Position numbers and translations under genes: made by a program | Notes under the pieces: generated by a model | What the model was told of the DNA's origin: nothing | The model's input: the letters and a program-made list of their open reading frames with translations, nothing else | The model's database searches: none | Source: Deltaproteobacteria bacterium | GTDB lineage: Bacteria; Myxococcota; Polyangia; Haliangiales; Haliangiaceae | Direction: 5' to 3' | NCBI GenBank assembly: GCA_018262455.1 | Contig: JAGSPR010000176.1 | Coordinates: 1-15,933 of the forward strand | Length of the DNA stretch: 15,933 bases | Shown: piece by piece, positions 1 through 7,668 of the stretch | Layout of the letters: each line of letters begins with the position of its first letter | Numbering within the stretch: the stretch's first letter is position 1

Positions 1-149
1 GTGCCCGGACTCCACGGCTCGTAACGCAACGCGGGATCAGTCGGTGCATCCGCCGTCGGCGGCAGGTCGCTGGCGTCCACCCCGTTGTTGGTGCCCGAGC
101 TCGATCCTCCACACGCCGACATCGAGAGCAAGATAACCAGTCGCTTCAT
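1..149 (-). CDS. Putative lipoprotein, N-terminal part (cut by window edge)
   Basis: Only the first 49 codons are in the window. The protein begins MKRLVILLSMSACGGSSSG, a short type II signal peptide with two basic residues, a hydrophobic core and a lipobox ending at Cys13. A Gly/Ser/Asn linker and an acidic, proline-containing stretch follow. It should therefore be lipid-anchored, in the inner or outer membrane. The ATG is well supported: a GGAGG Shine-Dalgarno sequence (154-158) lies 4 nt upstream, starting just after the TAA of the preceding porin-like gene (10 bp between stop and start). The two genes are thus very likely cotranscribed, and the lipoprotein may be a partner of the porin. 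The function cannot be judged from the visible part. Confidence 0.75.
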   Translation of the reverse strand, partial: MKRLVILLSMSACGGSSSGTNNGVDASDLPPTADAPTDPALRYEPWSPG

Positions 150-159
150 GTAGCCTCCA

Positions 160-1449
160 TTAGATGTGAGCTCCGACCTGGAGCAGGACAGTCGTTGAAT
201 CGATGGGCGGCACGGTCAGCTCGACGATGCCGTTCGGTGCCTGATCGCCGACCCGCCACAACTCGCCCTCGAGCTGGACCCTCCACGCCCGGGTGCCATA
301 GCTGGCGCCTCCCGTCAGTTCGACGACGCGGTCATCGGTGAAGTTCGCATCCGGGTCGAGCACCCCGGCGAAGCCGTAGAGCTCGACGTAGCGGTCCCGC
401 TTGTGAGCGCCGCCGATCCGCAAGCCGACGAGCGCGCGAGTCTCGAGGAACTTGGCGTGGACGTGCGCAGAGTTGGTGCCGCCGACCAGCCAGGACGTCC
501 CCGCGATGGCTTCGAGCCACGCGCGCAGCCGGCACGGGCCGACCGGGACATCGACGTGTGCATCGAGCTCGCCGGCGTACGAGCGGCGAATCTCGATCGG
601 CAGCACGAGGAGCCGTCCGGCGCGGGTCGATCCGGACACCCCGAGCTCGAAGCCGTGCGCGGGCTCGACGGTGAGTCGCACCACGCCATCCTGTCCAAAC
701 CCATCGCCGGCGCCCCCCGTGAGGAGCTCGTCCGCGTCATCGCGGCCCTGGAACACGCCGGCACGCAGCGCGGTGTGCCACGGCCAGGCCCACTCGATCA
801 CGAGCATCGCGCCGACCGCACGTCCTGCGACCTGCAGGCGTTTCGCGAGCACGTCGTGGATCACGCCACGATCCGCCAGTGGCAGCGTCCAGATCGAGGT
901 CAGCTCGATGGCCGAGAACGGCATCTTGAACTGCCCCGCACGGACATCGATCTTGGTGCCCTCGTCGTGCAGCCGGAGCTGCACGAACGCATCCTTGACC
1001 CTCGCCTTGCCCGCGAGCTCGAGCGAGAGCCCGGCGCGCAGGCCGTGCGAGCGATACTCCGCGCCGGTGCGTGCGCTCTGCAGCGTGGACTGCAGCGCGG
1101 CATGGTCGGCGCCCTCGAGCTTGACGAGCGCGTTGCGGACGAACACCCGACCACCGACGTCCAGCTTCTGTTTCTGCTTGGTCTTGGCCTGCTTGGCCTT
1201 CTTGTCCTTCTTGTCCTTCTTGTCCTTCTTGTCCTTCTTGTCCTTCTTGTCCTTCTTGTGCTTCGCAGGTCTTGCGTCCGCATCGGGCTGCGCGTCGGGG
1301 ACGCGCGGCTCGTCGGGGGCAACCTCGGGCGTCGCGCGATCTGCCGGAACGTCGCCCTGGGTGTCCGGCGCCGGCAGCTCGTCCTCAGCGTTTGCCCGTG
1401 TAGCGAGCAAGCCGACAGCACACACAGTCATGACGGCGAGACGCTGCAA
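160..1449 (-). CDS. Porin-like outer-membrane protein (phosphate-selective porin O/P type, tentative) with Lys-rich KKD repeat tract
   Basis: The product is 429 aa. A signal peptide (residues 1-21, ending ANA before EDE) is followed by an acidic, proline-rich linker (22-60), a lysine-rich segment (63-95, six KKD units) and a domain of alternating short strands to the C-terminus, as in a beta-barrel. The segment around 168-215 (VRAGQFKMPFSAIELTS, then a LADR motif and AVGAML) resembles the conserved core of the phosphate-selective porin O/P family (OprP/OprO), where GQFKxPFSxEELTS is typical. The last residue is Ile rather than the aromatic residue common in outer-membrane barrels. The start is TTG at 1449; an in-frame stop at 1465-1467 limits extension. 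The alternative ATG at 1431 would lose Arg3, the positive charge of the signal peptide n-region. No strong ribosome site is seen. Substrate is unproven; phosphate or polyphosphate is an inference from family resemblance only. Confidence 0.7.
   Translation of the reverse strand: MQRLAVMTVCAVGLLATRANAEDELPAPDTQGDVPADRATPEVAPDEPRVPDAQPDADARPAKHKKDKKDKKDKKDKKDKKDKKAKQAKTKQKQKLDVGGRVFVRNALVKLEGADHAALQSTLQSARTGAEYRSHGLRAGLSLELAGKARVKDAFVQLRLHDEGTKIDVRAGQFKMPFSAIELTSIWTLPLADRGVIHDVLAKRLQVAGRAVGAMLVIEWAWPWHTALRAGVFQGRDDADELLTGGAGDGFGQDGVVRLTVEPAHGFELGVSGSTRAGRLLVLPIEIRRSYAGELDAHVDVPVGPCRLRAWLEAIAGTSWLVGGTNSAHVHAKFLETRALVGLRIGGAHKRDRYVELYGFAGVLDPDANFTDDRVVELTGGASYGTRAWRVQLEGELWRVGDQAPNGIVELTVPPIDSTTVLLQVGAHI
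1199..1252 (-). repeat. 9-bp coding minisatellite (KKD)6
   Basis: Six perfect copies of the 9-mer TTCTTGTCC (plus strand) run head to tail, with a seventh copy broken after seven bases. On the coding strand each copy encodes Lys-Lys-Asp, giving residues 65-82 of the porin-like protein. Because the unit is a multiple of three, slippage would change tract length without breaking the frame. The perfect identity of the copies suggests recent expansion. Confidence 0.95.
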
Positions 1450-1468
1450 TCGACCCAGCCGAATTCAA

Positions 1469-1486
1469 TTGTCATGCCCGCGTCAC
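1469..1486 (+). promoter_or_regulatory. Possible PhoB-box-like direct repeat
   Basis: TTGTCAT and GCGTCAC are separated by 4 bases (11-bp period), the geometry of a PhoB box. Against the enterobacterial CTGTCAT/CTGTCAC half-sites they match 6/7 and 5/7. The pair lies 20-37 bp before the TTG start of the porin-like gene but is oriented toward the thiolase, opposite to what activation of the porin would need. Such short degenerate sites arise by chance, so this is only a candidate. Confidence 0.25.
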
Positions 1487-1557
1487 CTGGGGGGCAACTA
1501 CCTGCAGCAGCGTCGTCACAGACGGAGGAGCCACGACATGCGGGGCTGCGGTTGGCA

Positions 1558-1587
1558 AGATCCTGCACAATCACGAGATCCTGCACA
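1558..1587. repeat. 12-bp direct repeat, operator-like
   Basis: The 12-mer AGATCCTGCACA occurs at 1558-1569 and again, identically, at 1576-1587, with 6 bases between (18-bp period). It lies in the middle of the divergent intergenic region, about 150 bp before the thiolase start and 110 bp before the porin-like start. A tandem site of this kind would suit a regulator that binds as a direct-repeat dimer or as two dimers. No cognate regulator is present in the window. Confidence 0.5.
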
Positions 1588-1723
1588 GCCACCAATCCAC
1601 GACAACACCCGACCTTGACCCACGAGCGGAACGCGACGACCACCCCACCGCCGCCACGAAGCACGTTCCGCGTGTCACGTTGCAGATCGGCTTGCTTTGG
1701 ACCATTCTCCGCCCGTCCACCAA

Positions 1724-1729
1724 GAGGAG
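1724..1729 (+). promoter_or_regulatory. Shine-Dalgarno site of the thiolase gene
   Basis: GAGGAG lies 6 nt before ATG 1736. It fixes the start at the MADVF residues and argues against the longer TTG-initiated reading at 1697. Confidence 0.8.
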
Positions 1730-1735
1730 CAGGCA

Positions 1736-2968
<1,233 letters not shown>

Positions 2969-2999
2969 GTCGTTCCCGGCTCGTGCTAGGGTGCCCGGC

Positions 3000-5462
3000 G
3001 TGCACCCAAGGCTCGTCGCGCTGCTGCTCGTGGCGAGCTGCGCACCGCCTGCGCCGCCGGCCGAGCAGGCTCCGGAAGTCCACTGGGTCTACCCGCCGCC
3101 CGGCGTGCCGTCGCAGCTCGGCACGCTGCGGGGCCACTTCGGGCGTAGCCAGGCCCCGCAGCGTCCGCGCACCAGCGGGATCGCGGGCGAGGCCAAGGTC
3201 CCGCTACGCCTGCCGACGCCCTGGCCCGTCCCCGGCGCCGGACCGGCACGCGCGGTCGTCTCCGGCCACGAGGGTGCACGATCCGCGATCGAGCTCGTCG
3301 ACATCGATCGCGGGCAGGTGCTGTGGCGCGACACCCAGGCGTGCGCCGGGCTCGTCGTCGGGGTGACCGCGCACGCGATCGTATGCAGCGACCAGCGCGG
3401 GACCCGCGCGGTGGGGCTCGACGGCAAGGCGCGCTGGCACGACGCCGGCAAGTTCATCGCGATGACCGGCGAGCGCGTGGTCCTCGCCGGGGTCGGCGAG
3501 GCGATCATCCTCGGTGCCGCCGACGGTGCCGAGCTCGGCCGCGTCAGGCTGCCAGCTGCGGCAGCGATCGGTGCGGCTCAGCCGCTGACGATCGACTCGA
3601 TCATCGCCAGCTGTGGCGACGCGGGGCGCGAGCTGTTCGCGCTGGGCAGGGACGGCAAGCTCGCGCGGATCGCCGACGCGCGTGGCGGGCCGGCGGTCAG
3701 CTGGGCCCTGGAGATCGGCGCCGTCGCCGATCTGGACCCGTGCGTGGGCGACCGGGTGGTGGTGTTCAACGGCCAGAGCCTGATCGCGATCGATCGTGCC
3801 ACCGGCAAGGTGATCGGCCGTGTCGAAGGAGTGCTCGGCCACTGGCGAGCGCACGACGGCTCGGAGCGCATCGAGCTCGCGACCGCGACCGGAGTCACGA
3901 GCTGGCCTGCCGACCTCACGGGACCTCCGGTCGCGTTGCCGCTGCCGCCGCTCGGGAGGCTGATCGATCAGCGTGGAGAGCTCAGGCTCGTCCGGGCCTC
4001 GCGGTCCACGGCGGTCGTGCTCGATCGCGCGGGCGTTCGCGCCTACCTGCCGTTCGCGAGCATGGGCGGCGTGCTCGGCGACGACGCGATCCTCGCCGGC
4101 TCGTGGGCCGGCTCGCAGGGAGAGGCCGTGCACCGCATCGGGCTGCCCGCGCGGTCGCGGCGCGTACTCCGGGTCCCTCTGGACGGCCCGGGAATCGCGC
4201 CGCCCGCCGAGCTCCGCGATCTGCCCGCCGCGGTGCCCCTCGATCCGGCGACGGGGTTCGGCAAGCCCGACACCGGCAAGCACGCGGTCGGAGCGATCGC
4301 GCTCGATCCCCACGACTCCTCGACGGTGTATGCGGTCGCGCTCGAGGCCGTGGCGGATGACACGACGAGCGCAGCGCTCGCCAGCGCGGACCTGTCGAAG
4401 CGCGCGTGGAAGTGGCAGCGCGCCGATGGCTGCGGTCCCGGTCTCCCGGTCGCGCTCGCGGTGGCAAGCGAGGTCGTGGCGTGCGCCGCCCGAGGGGTGA
4501 CCTCGACGGTGCGGGCGACCAGCCTGGACGGCGCCTCGCGCTGGCAGTGGGAAGGCGACAACGTCGATCGACTGCAGGCCGCAGGTGCCGGCGTGCTGGT
4601 CCATGACGCCGATCGGCTCGTCGTCCTCGACGCGGCGACCGGCCGGGTGCACGGGCGGTTCGCGAGCGACGATGGTGGTCCGATGCCCGCGGCGCTCGTC
4701 GAGCTCGTCGCGCCGGCGACCGATGTGGCTGCACGAAGCGAGACCTGGCTCGTCACCGCAGAGCAAGGTCGGCTGGTGGCGCGGCTGCCGAGCGCGGGGA
4801 TGGTGGCGGTGTGGTCGCTCCGGGTCGACGGGGTGATCCGCGCACTGGCGGCGTCCGCAGAGGGCGTGCTCGTCGAGCTCGAGGACGGCGATGCGTTTCG
4901 GGTCGACCTGCGGACGGCCCAGATCACGGCGATGCCGGGGCTCGGGCTGACCTGGCGCGCGACCGCCGAGCTCGTCACCGGAGAAACCGCGGGCGGGCCG
5001 ATCCCCGCGCCGCCGCTCGCCATCCCGCCAGGTCCACGCCCCGGCTTCGACTTCCGTGGCCGCCCGATCGGCGCGCGCCGGCCTGTCGCCTTGCCGCCCG
5101 CGGCGCGCGAGACCGAGCCGCCGCCGCTGTGGACCCCGATCCCCAGCCCGCCGCCGCTGGGCAGGAGCTGGCAGTACACGCTCTACGATCTCACCGGCGG
5201 GCTCCGCGCGCGGAACGACTATGCACTCGACAACCCGGTGGTGCCGGCGGCGGCACGTGGCCCCCAGGGCAGCCCGCTCGTGGTCGCGTACGGCCACGCC
5301 TTGCAGGACGTGCTGGTGCTCGATCCGCGGACCGGCGATCCGGTGCGCCACGTGCGGCTGCCCGAGGGCTCGCCGCCGGCGCACGTGTTCGGCACCATCG
5401 TCGACGGCAGCCCGGTGGCGGGTGCGGTGCTTGCGGTGCCGCTCCGGGTCGTCCTGTTCTGA
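3000..5462 (+). CDS. Large lipoprotein with PQQ/beta-propeller-like repeats
   Basis: The product is about 820 aa. It begins [17 protein letters not shown], a type II signal peptide with the lipobox LVASC (Cys14). The body contains recurrent blade-like units in which an 'xDxxTGxv' turn follows a beta strand, e.g. [44 protein letters not shown] and [13 protein letters not shown]. This is the pattern of PQQ-like (BamB-type) beta-propellers. Residues about 660-725 form a proline-rich linker, followed by a last propeller-like segment. No catalytic residues are apparent, so a binding or scaffold role in the periplasm is the most that can be inferred. GTG 3000 is preferred because AGGG lies 8 nt upstream; GTG 2991 in the same frame would add three residues (MPG). 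It follows the thiolase by 31 bp and could be cotranscribed. The specific function is unknown. Confidence 0.8.
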   Translation: MHPRLVALLLVASCAPPAPPAEQAPEVHWVYPPPGVPSQLGTLRGHFGRSQAPQRPRTSGIAGEAKVPLRLPTPWPVPGAGPARAVVSGHEGARSAIELVDIDRGQVLWRDTQACAGLVVGVTAHAIVCSDQRGTRAVGLDGKARWHDAGKFIAMTGERVVLAGVGEAIILGAADGAELGRVRLPAAAAIGAAQPLTIDSIIASCGDAGRELFALGRDGKLARIADARGGPAVSWALEIGAVADLDPCVGDRVVVFNGQSLIAIDRATGKVIGRVEGVLGHWRAHDGSERIELATATGVTSWPADLTGPPVALPLPPLGRLIDQRGELRLVRASRSTAVVLDRAGVRAYLPFASMGGVLGDDAILAGSWAGSQGEAVHRIGLPARSRRVLRVPLDGPGIAPPAELRDLPAAVPLDPATGFGKPDTGKHAVGAIALDPHDSSTVYAVALEAVADDTTSAALASADLSKRAWKWQRADGCGPGLPVALAVASEVVACAARGVTSTVRATSLDGASRWQWEGDNVDRLQAAGAGVLVHDADRLVVLDAATGRVHGRFASDDGGPMPAALVELVAPATDVAARSETWLVTAEQGRLVARLPSAGMVAVWSLRVDGVIRALAASAEGVLVELEDGDAFRVDLRTAQITAMPGLGLTWRATAELVTGETAGGPIPAPPLAIPPGPRPGFDFRGRPIGARRPVALPPAARETEPPPLWTPIPSPPPLGRSWQYTLYDLTGGLRARNDYALDNPVVPAAARGPQGSPLVVAYGHALQDVLVLDPRTGDPVRHVRLPEGSPPAHVFGTIVDGSPVAGAVLAVPLRVVLF

Positions 5463-5472
5463 GGGGGCGGAA

Positions 5473-5490
5473 GGGGCCCCGAGGGGCCTC
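5473..5490 (+). terminator. GC-rich hairpin after the propeller lipoprotein gene
   Basis: Ten bases after the stop codon, GGGGCCC (5473-5479) can pair with GGGCCTC (5484-5490) around a CGAG tetraloop, giving a 7-bp stem with one G-T pair. No T-run follows, so a classical intrinsic terminator is not shown. It may attenuate or mark the 3' end. Confidence 0.3.
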
Positions 5491-5546
5491 ACAATGACCG
5501 ACCCGGCGCGCGACGCACGCAAGGTGCACTGCTATAGGATCACCCA

Positions 5547-6206
5547 ATGGCACTCCCGCTCCGAGCAGCGCTGCGTTCTGCTGGCCGCTTCATGGTCAAG
5601 AATCCCACCACGATGCTGAGCATGGCGCGCCACGCGCTGGGCATGAGGATCGCGGTGCCGCTCGACGCGATGCGCTGGTTCATCGCGAACACGCCGCCCT
5701 CGAAGAAGGCGCCGCAGGACGTGACGATCACGCCGCGACCGCCGGCGATCGGCCTCGGCGCGACGATCGATCTCATGGGCACCACGGTGCGCGCCGGCGC
5801 TTCGATCCGCGTCGACCAGATCGAGGTCTCCGACACCGCCTTCAAGGTGACGCTCCGGATCAGCGACGTCACGATGAAGGTGCTCGGCGAGTCGTTCACG
5901 CCGGTCGCGGGCCTCATCAAGTCGGGTGCGCTCGACCTCAGCAAGCCGGGCAACCTCGCCAAGTTCATGCCGAAGCGTCCGGCGGTGCTCGTCGAGGCCC
6001 ACGATGACATCATCGTGCTCGACCTCATGCAGGACGCGAAGTTCGCGGCCAACGATCGCGTGCGCGGCATCCTCGCGACGCTGACCCCGGTTACCCAGGT
6101 TGCCGGGCTATCCACCGACGGAGACTTCCTGATCGTCCAGTTGCGCGTCAGCCCGTTCGGGATCCCCCGCGCCCTCAACGCAGCGCGGGCGCTCGCAGCA
6201 GGCTGA
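5547..6206 (+). CDS. Conserved-looking protein of unknown function, 219 aa
   Basis: I do not recognise a named family. The protein has no clear signal peptide. An arginine-rich, amphipathic N-terminus (about 1-50) leads to KKAPQDVTI, then alternating beta strands (about 57-115), a Leu/Pro segment with SGALDLSKPGNLAKFMPKRP (about 128-147), and a further strand-rich C-terminal half. The pattern suggests a beta-rich lipid- or membrane-associated fold, somewhat like DUF2993/LmeA-type proteins, but this is a guess. The ATG has AGGA about 6 nt upstream. It is the first gene of a compact three-gene group: msrC begins 2 bp after its stop, and a lipoprotein gene overlaps msrC. It is therefore probably cotranscribed with them. 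Confidence 0.75.
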   Translation: MALPLRAALRSAGRFMVKNPTTMLSMARHALGMRIAVPLDAMRWFIANTPPSKKAPQDVTITPRPPAIGLGATIDLMGTTVRAGASIRVDQIEVSDTAFKVTLRISDVTMKVLGESFTPVAGLIKSGALDLSKPGNLAKFMPKRPAVLVEAHDDIIVLDLMQDAKFAANDRVRGILATLTPVTQVAGLSTDGDFLIVQLRVSPFGIPRALNAARALAAG

Positions 6207-6208
6207 GG

Positions 6209-6691
6209 ATGGAGTCGGTCGCCTTCGCTGCGCCCGACCAGGCCTCGCGCTATCGCGAGCTGTTGCCCCAGCTCGCGGCGCTGCTCGAAGGCGAGCCCGA
6301 TCTCGTGGCGAACCTGGCGAACGCCGCGGCGGCGATCCGGGCATGCGTGCCGTCGGCATCGTGGGTCGGGTTCTACGTGCTCAGGGGTAGCGAGCTCGTG
6401 CTCGGGCCGTTCCAGGGCAACGTCGCGTGCGTCCGGATCGCCCTCGGCCGCGGCGTGTGCGGCACGGCGGCGAGCGAGCGTCGCACCGTGATCGTCCCCG
6501 ACGTCCACCAGTTCCCGGGGCACATCGCCTGCGATGCAGGTTCGCGCAGCGAGATCGTGGTGCCGATCGTCGCGCGTGGCACCGTGGTGGCGGTGCTCGA
6601 TCTGGACAGCTACGAGCTCGCGGCCTTCGACGATCGCGACGCCGCCGGGCTCGCTCCGATCGCCCAGCTACTCGGCGAGCTCGCCTGGTGA
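6209..6691 (+). CDS. msrC: Free methionine-(R)-sulfoxide reductase, GAF-domain type
   Basis: The product (160 aa, usual family length) is a single GAF domain that reduces free L-methionine-(R)-S-oxide using thioredoxin, an antioxidant repair function in the cytoplasm. Family signatures are clear: WVGFYVLRGSELVLGPFQG (52-70), CVRI, GRGVCGTA, DVHQFPGHIACDA and SEIVVPI. The three redox cysteines are Cys74, Cys84 and Cys108. Their spacing of 10 and 24 residues is the same as Cys84/94/118 of Escherichia coli fRMsr, so the enzyme should be active. ATG 6209 lies 2 bp after the stop of the preceding gene, and the TGA overlaps the GTG of the next (GTGA), showing translational coupling on both sides. 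Confidence 0.95.
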   Translation: MESVAFAAPDQASRYRELLPQLAALLEGEPDLVANLANAAAAIRACVPSASWVGFYVLRGSELVLGPFQGNVACVRIALGRGVCGTAASERRTVIVPDVHQFPGHIACDAGSRSEIVVPIVARGTVVAVLDLDSYELAAFDDRDAAGLAPIAQLLGELAW

Positions 6692-7659
6692 GGCGCTTCC
6701 TCGTCGTCGGGCTCGTCGGGCTCGTCGGGCTCATCGGGCTCGTCGGCCCAGGTTGCCAGGGCAAGCCGAACGAGCCCGGTGGTGCGGGGAGCGATCGCCC
6801 CGAGCCGGTGCGCGATGCGGCGCCAGGCCTTGGTGCCAACCCCGAGCGCGAGGATGCGCTCGCGACGATCGAGGCCGACGCCGGCCCCAGGCCCGACGAA
6901 CCCGAGCCCGCGGATCCCGGCAAGCTGGTCGCCGAGCTGGGCGCGATCCCGGCGTGGCAAGCGGTGGTCGATCGCGCGCAGCTGCTCGCGCGGCGCGGCC
7001 AGCACGGCGTGGTCTACGGCCGGATCGGTCCCGCCCTGATGGTGGCAGGCCCGACGCCCGAGCCCACCGATGCCGGCCTGATCGATGCCGGCATGATCGC
7101 CTCACCCTACGTCTGGCTGGTCGACGACACCGAGAGCAACGGCGCGCTCGGGATCCGCGTCGAGCTCGGCCACGGGCGGGATCTCAAGGAAGCCGATCGA
7201 GTCGCGCTCGGCGGCGCCTGGGCCGTCGACGCCGAACGGCACTGGTTCTGGAAGGTCGACACCGTGCAGGTGATCCCGCCGCCGCCGCCGACTGACCTCC
7301 ACGATCCGAGCCCACCGGTTCCGTCGCACGCGGTCGGCAATGGCGGTCTGCCGGCCGGCGTCCGCCCGATCGCCCTCGCGAAGGATGGCGACGCCGTGTA
7401 CTTCACGGTCGTCGGCGCGCCGCCGGCGAGCGAGGGAGATGGCTGGCCGGTCGGCAACGAGCTCGGCGATCCCGTGTTCGCGTTGCTCACGTTGCCCGGC
7501 GAACGCTCGAGCTACGGCGGCCAGGACATGCGCGCGCCGGACGAACGCTGGCAGCTCAAGCGCGGCCAGACGTACTGGGTGCGGATCGGCAAGATCCGCC
7601 TCCGGGCCGACAAGCCGGCGCTGATCCACGCGCGCACCGCGCCCGTCCGCGTGATGTAG
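6688..7659 (+). CDS. Lipoprotein of unknown function
   Basis: The product is 323 aa. GTG 6688 overlaps the msrC stop (GTGA), which fixes the start better than an upstream in-frame codon inside msrC. The N-terminus MRRFLVVGLVGLVGLIGLVG is a textbook n-region plus hydrophobic core, ending at GPGC (Cys23); the Pro at -2 makes the lipobox atypical. An acidic, Pro/Ala/Asp-rich linker (24-78) follows, then a globular domain with strands around 105-120, 140-160 and 175-195, a proline-rich loop (197-212) and a final beta-rich part to 323. I recognise no catalytic motif or named family. It should be a membrane-anchored periplasmic protein. It ends 9 bp from the convergent VWA gene. Confidence 0.75.
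   Translation: MRRFLVVGLVGLVGLIGLVGPGCQGKPNEPGGAGSDRPEPVRDAAPGLGANPEREDALATIEADAGPRPDEPEPADPGKLVAELGAIPAWQAVVDRAQLLARRGQHGVVYGRIGPALMVAGPTPEPTDAGLIDAGMIASPYVWLVDDTESNGALGIRVELGHGRDLKEADRVALGGAWAVDAERHWFWKVDTVQVIPPPPPTDLHDPSPPVPSHAVGNGGLPAGVRPIALAKDGDAVYFTVVGAPPASEGDGWPVGNELGDPVFALLTLPGERSSYGGQDMRAPDERWQLKRGQTYWVRIGKIRLRADKPALIHARTAPVRVM
6709..6744 (+). repeat. 9-bp coding repeat in the lipoprotein signal peptide
   Basis: Four tandem copies of the 9-mer GGGCTCGTC lie at 6709-6744, the third with one change (GGGCTCATC). They encode Gly-Leu-Val/Ile repeats that form the hydrophobic core of the signal peptide. Copy-number change would lengthen or shorten the core by three residues without a frameshift. 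Confidence 0.85.
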
Positions 7660-7668
7660 CAGGGCGCC

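Larger units (their letters stand above)
1450..1735. other. Divergent intergenic region, porin-like gene / thiolase
   Basis: This 286-bp gap separates the minus-strand porin-like gene from the plus-strand thiolase, so it must hold both promoters. It contains a 12-bp direct repeat at 1558-1587, a PhoB-box-like pair at 1469-1486 and the thiolase Shine-Dalgarno at 1724-1729. I see no convincing -35/-10 pair on either strand; the best plus-strand candidate (TTGCAG at 1680, CATTCT at 1703) matches consensus at only half the positions. Open frames crossing the gap lack gene-like features. Confidence 0.6.

Noticed and set aside
1680..1708. Sigma-70 promoter TTGCAG-17 bp-CATTCT before the thiolase
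   Set aside because: Each hexamer matches consensus at only 3 of 6 positions, which is expected by chance in a region of this length.
3204..5522. 772-codon open frame on the minus strand opposite the propeller lipoprotein gene
   Set aside because: It is antisense to a gene with a clear signal peptide and repeats. Its translation is Arg/Asp/His-rich without domains, as expected for a GC-rich shadow frame.
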